In this document: in pieces, positions 1-10,000 of the stretch
How the letters are laid out: each line of letters begins with the position of its first letter
Numbering within the stretch: position 1 is the first letter of the stretch
NCBI GenBank assembly: GCA_038093515.1
Contig: JBBPSI010000008.1
Location: 62,001 to 126,000 of the forward strand
Origin: Butyriboletus loyo
Taxonomy: Eukaryota; Basidiomycota; Agaricomycetes; Boletales; Boletaceae
Direction of reading: 5' to 3'
Length of the DNA stretch: 64,000 nucleotides
Translations under genes and position numbers: made by a program
Notes under the pieces: generated by a model
Seen by the model: only the letters and a program-made list of their open reading frames with translations
Database searches by the model: none
Told to the model about the DNA's origin: nothing

Positions 1-1078
1 TTAGGATGCAGCACGTCGAGGGTGTAGTGTCCGCCCAAGGCAGACCATGGTGGTACATACTACAGTACTATGGTAGCAATGGGTCACCATTGTGGTGCAG
101 AGGCCGGAGATGTGCTTACCACCAAAGAGATTATACTGCGTCCCGTGGAGTTTCTTCTCCAGAGCCACTACCTCTACATACAAGGAAAAATGTTACGATC
201 ATGCAGACTGGACGGTCTTTGGTCACATCAGGACCGATACATTTCATCCCGTCAATTGTTGAACGCTCGAATGTTGAGCTGAATTCATGGGGACTATTAA
301 AGTGGTACAGGGATCAATTCGGATTGGGAACAGTGCCTCTAATGTCTTGGTTGCACATCTTCTATGGGTTGTCTTTTGCTATGGAGGAATGACCAGGTTG
401 TTTGTGCACTTGAATGTCACTTCCAGTTTGAACTGATTTACAGCAGTGGTGAGAGTTTGCTTCTTCAGCTGTATATACATAGTTGTGCAGTCATGTGAAC
501 AAAGCATCATGATCTTGATGTTCATCTTCTTCTGTTGGTTGGTACTGCAGTTGCAACACATGAGCTCCACAGGATACTGGTAGCTTCATTTGTCACACAA
601 ATTATCCTATGCCCATCTTTGAGAGAACATCCTTTTTGATCTACCAAATATGGTCAACAAAAGGTGATAAAAAAATAGTGTTTCTCCAGGCCACCTCACT
701 GCACATATGTACTTTTCAGTTGAGTGAAAAACTCAGCAGAATCTGGCAACATCAACTGGCACATAACATTATTCCAGTTCTCAATACTATGATTATGGAG
801 GAAAATATGTGGTTGGCTGGGAATTGACATGTGAAGAATGTTAAAGAACTTTGATGAATGTTTTGGAAGGTACAAAGGTTGAACTTTGTGGAAAAACAGA
901 AGGAAAAAGAAGATTCTGGGTCAGGCCAGACTATCAGTACAAATGTGGGGAAAGCAAACAGATTGCAGGAAAAGAGAAAGAAAGGATAGGGTAAGTCATC
1001 TGGCAAGTCATAACATTTTAGCTATGCATTGGCCTATGCTATAAGACAAGTTAGTATGTAGAAAGTTGTGTCACTTCA
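1..1078. other. Unresolved AT-rich stretch beyond the GTPase stop codon
   Basis: I could not build a gene here. The base composition is AT-rich like the GTPase gene beside it. On the minus strand there is a short frame ending with a GTAAGC donor near 118 and another open stretch around 180-300. On the plus strand there are short frames at 609-827 and about 889-990; the last is lysine-rich. These could be exons of a neighbouring gene cut by the window edge, or transposon remains. The two strands give equally plausible peptides over 180-390, so I do not choose between them. Confidence 0.3.
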
Positions 1079-4000
1079 CTACCTACACAAAGGGTGCTGC
1101 TTTATGATGTCCATGACAAGGTCCACTTTTTCACCTTCAGATTTGGTGGCAAAATGTTTGGATAAGATCTCATCCAGTTTCTTTGATATCTGAGCAGATA
1201 CCCCAGATGCTTTATACCTTTCTTCTGCTAAGGCAAAGGGATTTTCAGATTTATTTTGGACCAGAGTGAAGGAATATTGAAGAAGTAGTATAAGGCCTAT
1301 GAAAAGATATCAGGGTTGTGAAAATTCAAAATGAATTAACTTACCAATGCCATGTTGCAGAACCTTTCTCTCAGCATTGGTTCTCTTTTTGATCTGAAAT
1401 ACATAAAGAGTTAATACAGTAAATACAATTTCATGATTGTACATGCCACCATGGTCTTTGCCTCTGTTGGTTGAAGAGAACTCTGAAATGAATGAAATTG
1501 TTGTAGCAATTAGTATGATCAAATGATAAATGATTTACCAGGGAGGACTGAGGGTTGGTGACAATCTGCATGATGTCAATTGCAATATAAAGACCTTCAA
1601 GTTAAAAACTGACACTCTGGTCAGGTTATGAGTACAATATGTAAACAATCACATATATGTCTTACCTCCTAAATGTGGATAGAGCATAAAAGTAAATAAC
1701 ATAAATAAGATTGCATGGAAAAATAAGCTTACATCCTATAGGAATGATAATCAATTCATAGCTGCATAACTATTACAGTAGCAAGATAATACTTACCAGC
1801 TAAGTATACCAGAAGTTGGGAAATAATAGGGTTATGTTAAAATTTTAACATAAACAGAGGTTTCATGAGCAGAATGCAGATTTCAATTGTGAATGAGATC
1901 ACTTGCATTCTATTTGGAAGAAAACATGAGAGGCAGGCATGCACATATTAGTAATACATATTGGAACAATATATCATGTGATTTACCCTCTGAAAGAAAG
2001 AGTGAAGTGGGCAGATAAATCATTTTCATTTTCCAATGTCAGGTCAGATCACTCACTGTCTGTTAATGAGAAAGCAAGAAAAGGAACCATGAAGTAATCA
2101 GCAATCAATATTATATTTTTACATGCATACAAAGATGCTCACAAACTAGTATCCAAATAACCATAGAAGCAGGCAGGTCAACCATCAGAGAGAAATCAGT
2201 GACAGCATCTGACATGGAGTCCATATGAGACCACATACATCCTGTGAAACAAAGAGCAGTAGGGAGGATACTTCTTAGCAGAATTTTCATTTTAAATGTA
2301 CATCAGACTGCTTACTTCCTATCAATGGAAGAGCACAAGGAAAGCTCATCAACAACATTGTTCTGTCAAATTCATGTTAGATCACTTACTTGCTATCAAT
2401 GGAGGGGAGAAAGTGGGATGCTCATGAGCAACTCTACATTTTGAATTCACATTACATGACTCACTGCCTATCAGGAGGAGAGAAATAGGGGGAATGCTCA
2501 TCAGTACCATCTGCAAATTCACATCAAGCTACTTACAGCCTATAAATGGGGGAAAATAGGAGGAATGGTCAGCAGCACCATTCTCATTCCAATTCACATC
2601 TGGCCACTTACATACTATCAATGGGGGGAAATAGAAGGAATGGTCATTAGCACCATTCTCATTCCAATTCACATCTGGCCACTTACATACTATCAATGTG
2701 GGGAAATAGGAGGAATGGTCATTATCACCATTCTCATTCCAATTCACATCCAGCCACTTACAGCCTGTCAATGGGGGGAAATAGGAGCAATGGTCATCAA
2801 CACCATTCTCATGCAAATTCACATTCAGCCACTTACATCCTAGCAATGGGGGGAAATAGGAATGGTCATCAGCACCATTGTCATTCCAATTCACATCCAG
2901 TCACTTACAGACTGTTAATGGGAGGAATGGTCATTAGCACCATTCTCATTGCAATTCACATCCAGCCACTTACAAGCTATCAATGGGGGAAAATTGGAGA
3001 AATGGTCATGAGCACCATTCTTATTCAAAATTCACATCCAGACACTTACATACTGTCAATTGGAGGAATGGTCATGAGCACCATTCTTATTACAATTCAC
3101 ATCCAGTCACTTACAGCCTGTTAATGGGAGGAATGGTCATCAGTACCATTCTCATTCCCATTCTCATTCCCAGCCACTTACATGCTATCAATAGGAATGG
3201 TCATCAGCACCATTGTCATTCCAATTCACATCCAGTCACTTACAGACTGTTAATGGGAGGAATGGTCATTAGCACCATTCTCATTGCAATTCACATCCAG
3301 CCACTTACAGACTGTTAATGGGAGGAATGGTCATTAGCACCATTCTCATTGCAATTCACATCCAGCCACTTACAAGCTATCAATGGGGGAAAATAGGAGA
3401 AATGGTCATGAGCACCATTCTTATTCAAAATTCACATCCAGACACTTACAACTGTTATGGTAGTGGTATACTTTTTCTCTCCATTACCGTTGGGACTACT
3501 TCACTCGCCTAGCCTTTTGCTAGTGCCTGTTGAGCAGTACGAGCCGCTCTAACTTAGTCATCACTTCTCGCGCACGGACGCGCTTTCTCTCATACTCCGG
3601 AATCTTCTAGAGTATTCCTTCCATATGTAACTTCCCTTCTCGCGACTCGATTAGGGACATGGTCTGTGCGCAGACTTCAGGTAGTATAAAGGCCCTGCCT
3701 TTCCACCATGTACATTATCTAGTTCTACGCAGTAATCTGCTAGCAATTAGTTTCACTCCAGACTCTTAGTGTGCGCACTAAGACATAGTCTGAGACCCAG
3801 CTCAGAAACGCTTGACGAGTCTCGAGGCCACTCCAGAGTGCCTCCTCGCTGTTCAATTGTTAGCGCCCAGCGTAACAAAAGAACTAGATCTTCCTCTCGC
3901 TTCTGCTCTTCAGCAGTAAAGCCGCCCCACCGCCCAACATTTCCATCCAACGTCCCAGACGCGTCGGTCGTTCTTTCCGCGTTCCCTCTCCCGAACCGGA

Positions 4001-7000
4001 ACCCATCGTCGTCGACAACCCATCGCCACCACACTCTCCCGCCCCGCCAAACCCTGAACCCCAGTTTTCCCCTTTGCCCCAGTTAGACCCCGAACCCTCT
4101 TATCAACCCGAGGACCAGGGTCAAGGGCAGGAAGACGAACCGGCACCTAGCGACGACGGATACAGCGACGACTGGCTTGACAGAACCCCACACGTCTCCC
4201 CACACAACTCCCGCTCTCCCTCTCCACCGTATTTCCCACCCGCAGACTCCTCTGACGACGAAGACAACGACGAGATGTCCGACAAAGGAAAGATCGTCCC
4301 CAAGGACTTCTCTGGACTCAACGAAGATGCTTCGCGATGGCTCCTCGCCATGCGCACGTATTTCGCCGCCAACCAGACAGCATTCCCCGACGACGAGTCA
4401 AAAATCAACGCCCTCCTCATGAAAATGAGCGAAGGGAAAGGCAAGACGTTCTCCGAAGGCTGGATGGGCCTTCTCCTAGATGGAAACCCTACTGCGCGAC
4501 AAAGGGAGTTCACCACCGTCTGTGAAGACTTCCATCGAGTCTTCCATCCCTTCGACGTAGGAGAGAGTGCTCGCATCGACCTGGGAAACCTAAACCAGAA
4601 CAGAGCCAACAAGAAAGACGGCTACGACACTTACGTCACGGAGTTCCAGCTCCTCGCCGCCAAGTCCGGAATCATAGATGAGAAGGCGCTCATCGAGTGG
4701 TTCATTCGCGGTCTCGACCCCCGCCTCGCCGAGTCCGTCCTCTCTTGCGAGAAACCCCCTACCACGCTTGCCGGATGGGCTGAGAAAACATCCGCATTCC
4801 ATGCGCAACACAAGCGCATTGACGACCTCCGCGCCGGGAAGCGCTACATCCCCACGTTCTCCTCCTCCTCCAAGCCCTCGTCTAACAGAAGGGACCCCAA
4901 CGCGATGGACGTCGACGCCGTCCGACTTACTCCTGTACAACGTGCGGAGTACATGAAGCAGAACAAATGCTTCATATGCCACCAAGTCGGATGTCGCTCG
5001 ACCAACCATCCCCGCTCCCCACGCAACGGACAGAACTCTCGAGGACCGCCCCCTCGTCCCCCTCGCAACCCTCAGCGCACGCGCGCCGCCGTCGTCACGC
5101 AACCCGAGCCAAAGCCCTCCCCACTCGTCGACTATCTGTCCGAGTTGAAAGGTCGAGGCACCCAACAAGAAGATGTCTTGAACGTCCTCAAGGCATGCTT
5201 CAATGAGGACGAAGAAAAGCTGCCCGTCGCAGCAACCAAGGTGGCCGAAGAATGGCCAAAGGATTTTTAGAAAGGAGGGAAGTTTCGACGTCTTCGCCTC
5301 CTCTTGTAATCGCCCCTGTAGTTATATCAAACCCCAATGCACAATCAATTCGAGTTCCCGTCTCTCTATTCGTGCACGAAGGGGGTCAAATCGTCGACAC
5401 ATTCGCCCTGGTGGACAGCGGCGCAAGCGGATGCTTCATAGATCGCGATCTAGTGAAGCGAAAGAAATTACCAATGGAACGGTTACCCAAACCACTCAGT
5501 GCCCAGAACGTGGACGGGTCAAACAATCAAGGAGGAGTTATTCGACACAAGGTCACCCTCTCCATCAGAGTTGGAGAAACCGAGGAGGAACGGAGTTTCC
5601 TAGTCCTCAACATAGGAAAAGAGAACATGATCTTGGGATTGCCGTGGCTACGAGAGGCCAACCCGGTAATAGATTGGGCCACTGGCCACATCGATCTCCC
5701 CGATCAAATCAAGAAGCCCCGACACGACTCCCCTCGGGCAATCGCTCAACGGTACCTGGTACGGTACCTTGACTTGGACCCAGACTCCAAGATCGCCAAG
5801 CTCTGGAAGAAGCGAGTGGACGCTTCAGCACGGGACGCCTACCCTATCAGAAAGGCAACCATCGCGACTGAGATCGCCGCCCAAGCCGTCAAGGAGAAAG
5901 CAGTTCTCCCAACCCCGTTCAAGTCCTTCGCGGACGTTTTTGACAAGAAGAACACTGAGGAACTACCCCCATCCCGATCTTTCGACCATGCTATCGACCT
6001 CGACAAAGACTTTGTCCCAAAAGTCGCCAAGGTCTACCCCCTGAATCCGAAAGAGTCGGAGGCCTGCAAAGCTTTCGTCGAGGAACACCTCAAGTCGGGA
6101 AAGATCACTCCCTCAAAGTCTCCTCAAGCTGCCCCCTTCTTCTTCGTATCCAAGAAGGATGGCTCGCTACGCCCCTGTCAGGACTATAGGTACCTGAACT
6201 CGCATACCGTCAAAAACGCCTACCCTCTCCCCCTCATCTCCGACCTCGTCGACCGCCTCAAAGGATCGAAGATCTTCACCAAGATGGATATCCGCTGGGG
6301 ATACAACAATGTCCTCATCAAGCCGAACGACCGCTGGAAGGCGGCCTTCATCACTCCTCAAGGGCTGTTCGAGCCCACCGTGATGTTCTTCGGACTTTGC
6401 AACTCCCCAGCTACGTTCCAGGCTCTGATGGACCACATCTTCGGCGACCTAATGGCAGAAGGATGGCTAATCATCTACATGGACGATCTGCTGATTCACT
6501 CCGCCACCTCTGCAGAACACGAGGCACGAACGATCCGCGTCCTGGAACGACTTCGCGAACACAAGTTGTTCCTCAAACTGGAAAAGTGTTCGTTCGATGC
6601 CGAAGAAGTGGAATACCTCGGGATGATGGTCCGAGAAGGGCAGGTCAAGATGGACCCGACCAAGTTGAAAGCCATTCGCGAATGGAACCCCCCGACCTCG
6701 GTGAAGGCAGTCAGGTCCTTCATCGGGTTTTGCAATTTCTACCGAAGATTTATTCAGGACTTCTCCCATATTGCGAAGCCACTACACGACCTGACCAAGA
6801 AGAACTCCCCCTGGGCCTGGACCCCGGCTTGTGAACAGGCGTTCCAAGCAATCAAACAGTCGTTCTTACGACAACCCGTCCTCTCCATGCCCGACGTCAC
6901 CAAACCGTTCGCCGTCATGACGGACGCCTCCCTTACTGCCACTGGGGCAGTCCTTATGCAAAAGGACGTCAACGGCGACCTCCATCCCTGCGCATACCTC

Positions 7001-10000
7001 TCCAAGACGCTCTCCCCGGCAGAGCGCAATTACGACATCTACGACCGCGAACTGCTCGCAGTCATTCACGCGTTAGAAGAATGGCGACACTACCTGCGCG
7101 GTACTGGTCACCAGGTCGAGATTCTCACCGACCATAAGAATCTCACGTACTTTCGGCAACCCAATAAGTTGTCTCGCCGACAAGCACGTTGGCTCATGTT
7201 CCTGCAGGATTTCGACCTGCATTTCCACCACATCCCGGGTACCCAGATGGGCCCTGCCGATGCCCTATCCCGCCGCGACGACGTTGACACCTCCGCCGAC
7301 AACCAGGAAGTGACCCTCCTCCCCGAAAATCTCTTCGCTCGCAAAATCGACGTCGCCCTTGCGGAAAAGATCGCCGCCTCCACCCCCGGCGATCCCATGA
7401 TTAAGCGTTGCATGCAAGCTCTTTACGAAGACTCCCCGCTCTTTCCCAAAATGAATGCTGGGGATTGGGACTTCGATGGTAAAGAGCTGTATTTTCGCAA
7501 GAAGCGCTACATCCCCGAGGAAGCACGCGTCGACCTTATCCGGTCCTTGCACGAGAGTCCCGCTGGAGGTCACGGTGGAATCTTCCGCACCCAGAATCTG
7601 GTGCAACGTGATTATTGGTGGCCGGGCATGGCTAATTTGGTCCGCCGCTTCGTCTCTGGCTGCGCTGTCTGTCAGGCGCACAAGGTTAATACTCACCCCA
7701 CCGTGCCCCCTCTCACTCCTCTGGCCAGCGTGGCCTCTCGTCCCTTCGAACAGGTCTCGGTCGACCTCATCACCGGTCTCCCTCCCTCTCTGGGTTATGA
7801 TTCTGTCATGGTCGTGGTAGACCATGGGCTTACGAAGGGGGTAATTTATTCCCCTTGCAACAAGGACATTGATGCGGCAGGAGTTGCCAAGTTATTTTTC
7901 AAAACAGTCTTCCTTCGATTCGGCCTACACTCTCGCTGCATCTCTGATCGAGGTCCTCAGTTCGCATCCGCCTTTGCCAGAGAACTCGCAAGGCTCCTAG
8001 ACTATGACCTCGCCCTCTCCTCCGCCTACCACCCTCAAACCGATGGCGAGACCGAACGAGTCAACCAGGAATTGTGTTACGCTGATAGCGCACAATAACT
8101 AGCAGCGAGCACTTGACTAGGGGCTCGAGCCTAATAAGGAAAGTGCCGACTCGCGTGAACGACGCTATCGGGTGTCTTGCAAAGCAAGTGTCGGCGAGAT
8201 CTTGTGTGGTGGCGACCAGACGAGATCGAGCAGGCTCTTATCGGCTTTATCGGCAAGAGGGTATGATGCTAGATTACTATGCACTTGGTAGATGCGTAGA
8301 ATTAGCTAAAGAACTCGTACTACTCTAAGTACGATCTTATATACTTGGAGGGTATCGTGCACAGACCGAGCTGTGCGTGGCAGCGAGGGCAAAGGGCTAT
8401 GAGTCCGTCCGAGTCATAGCGGCGAAAGAAGGAAGCGGCAAAGTGCCGGTAACGAGGGAGCGAAGCTCCGAGTAAGATGGCGACATCGTCAGCGAATAGG
8501 AAGAGCTGAAGTCGAAGTGACGATGTCCATGAGGCGAGCCCCACAGGGCGAAGGGTGCGCGAACGGCGGAGCCCTTGGATACGGGTCTCGACGCGAAGGT
8601 ACTGACGCGTCGTAATCTAGTCACGTGCTAGTCACGTGATGTAAGAAATGTCATTGGTCAAAGAAAGAGGGACGCGACAGCTCAGCTGAAGGTCCGGCCC
8701 GACGGGGCGAGAAGACAGGGGCTATCTCGTGCAACGGCACAGAGACTCGCAGGAACGAGCGGGGAAGTGGATGGCATCCACTAGGCGACTGGGGAGCGGG
8801 CGATGGGCGGCATCGCGAGGCGGCGGGGGCGGCGGGGACGCGTAAGCGTGGGAAAACGAGTGGCGGGGTACGCTTAGGGGTAAAACTGTAACAAATTGGA
8901 GACTTACCTACGGATCTTCTGTGACGGACACCCAGAGCGTTGGGCCGAGCTCCTTCCCATGGCCGAGTTTTCCCACAACTCGATGACGCATTCCTCGACA
9001 AACGTGACCCCGTTCTCCCTGATGGTCGGATATGAACCGAGGTCTTATCCTCCAATCGGAAAGACGTTCCTCCCCGCCCTCGAGTCCAGACTCTCGGAAC
9101 TCACGGGAGCCCGAACGGAAGCTTTAGAAGCCCACGAGAAGGCACGGCGACTGATGAAGGAACGGATCTCGTCCAAGTTCCGCCCGTGGAAGACAGGCGA
9201 TAAGGTTTGGCTGGAAGGGCGCAACCTTCGACTCAGGTACCCGTCGAAGAAGCTCGCCCCTAGACGGGAAGGTCCGTTCGAAATCGCACAGGTCATCTCC
9301 CCTGTGGCGTACAGGCTCCGACTACCGCCGACATGGAAGATCCACGATGTCTTCCACGCGTCCCTCCTGACCCCTTATCGCGAAACGGCAGAACACGGCC
9401 CGAATTTTACCAACCCCCCTCCGGAAGAAATAGACGGAGATGAAGAGTACGAGATCGATCGGATCTTGTCCCATCGCGGCTCGAAGGGACGCCGTCAGTT
9501 CCTTGTGTCCTGGAAAGGATATTCCGCAGCAGAGAACACCTGGGAACCAAACGGGAACCTGGTCCATGCGCAGGCCTTGCTCAAGGCTTATAAACTGCGC
9601 CACCCCAAGGACTTTCCCTCCCCATCTTCGCAGTAAAACTCGAAAATGTCCATCTCCCCAGTCGAAAACAACGCTTCCTCTGCTGCCAATGACAACAATG
9701 AAAACCTTCCCCTTCCGCCGCAACCCCCAGTCCGCTCTTCTCGTCTTCCTGTTTCATCCCGCCGCGTTCTCTACGCCGCCGTTCTCGAAAATCCCGTCGC
9801 CACGTACGCGCTCGAACAGCGCATGGACTTCACCGGAGACTACGTCCTCCGCACCCTCGCCTCTCTATACCGCTCGTACGCCCTCGCCCGTACCGTCCAC
9901 ACACGTCTGTGCCCAGACAACCAACCCCCCGTCTATGCCGCCGCCCTTGAGTCGTCCTTGATGGAGGCTAGGGGCTACACCCTTGATATCCTCCACGCCG

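Larger units (their letters stand above)
1666..3452 (-). other. Left micro-exon array: 25 three-base exons
   Basis: This continues the right array beyond the retrotransposon. Left coordinate and triplet, in transcript order: 3450 GTT (split by the insertion), 3374 CTT, 3309 TCT, 3244 TCT, 3182 CAT, 3115 GCT, 3050 TAT, 2974 CTT, 2909 TCT, 2837 GAT, 2762 GCT, 2687 TAT, 2612 TAT, 2537 GCT, 2465 GCA, 2390 CAA, 2316 GAA, 2239 GAT, 2143 TTT, 2057 ACA, 1987 AGG, 1907 AAT, 1797 CTG, 1733 GAT, 1666 GAG. Introns are 59-107 nt. The exon at 1907 has a GC donor (GCAAGT). The final intron (1665-1566) ends at GCAG before the exon 1565-1539; another acceptor (GAAG) exists upstream but breaks the frame. No triplet is a stop codon. 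Confidence 0.62.
5252..9636 (+). pseudogene. Pol polyprotein, interrupted by a solo LTR
   Basis: The first part (5252-8074) holds an aspartic protease (DSGASG near 5413), a reverse transcriptase with the YMDD box near 6475, RNase H (TDAS and TDHKN motifs), the integrase HHCC zinc finger (H...H...CAVC, near 7550-7680) and the D, D, E catalytic residues (VDLITG, SDRGPQF, and E in DGETERVN). An 824 bp insertion (solo LTR plus one target duplication) follows the catalytic E by a few residues. The frame resumes at 8899 with the integrase C-terminus and a chromodomain (EYEIDRIL...FLVSWKGY...ENTWEP). Without the insertion the frame is continuous, about 1186 residues. As it stands the protein stops at 8098 and the chromodomain is lost. 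The chromodomain would normally steer integration to marked chromatin. Confidence 0.93.

Noticed and set aside
1601..1668. Alternative acceptor GAAG giving a longer C-terminal exon that starts LYIAIDIM
   Set aside because: The peptide looks good but needs a phase 1 entry, and every phase 1 reading of the micro-exon chain meets a stop. The GCAG acceptor at 1566-1568 keeps phase 0.
2529..2894. A repeat protein read straight through the array (open frames on either strand at 2529-2894, 2565-3124 and 11403-11696)
   Set aside because: These frames arise because the repeat unit lacks stops in some frames. They break as soon as unit length changes and ignore the strict splice signals.
2530..3452. 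CRISPR-like regular repeats
   Set aside because: The repeats are about 60-75 bp with only three variable bases between conserved splice-like ends, in a eukaryotic gene, and no cas genes are present. There are no spacers.
8651..9055. Minus-strand open frame over the solo LTR end and pol
   Set aside because: It crosses the LTR boundary into the antisense of the integrase, so it is a shadow.
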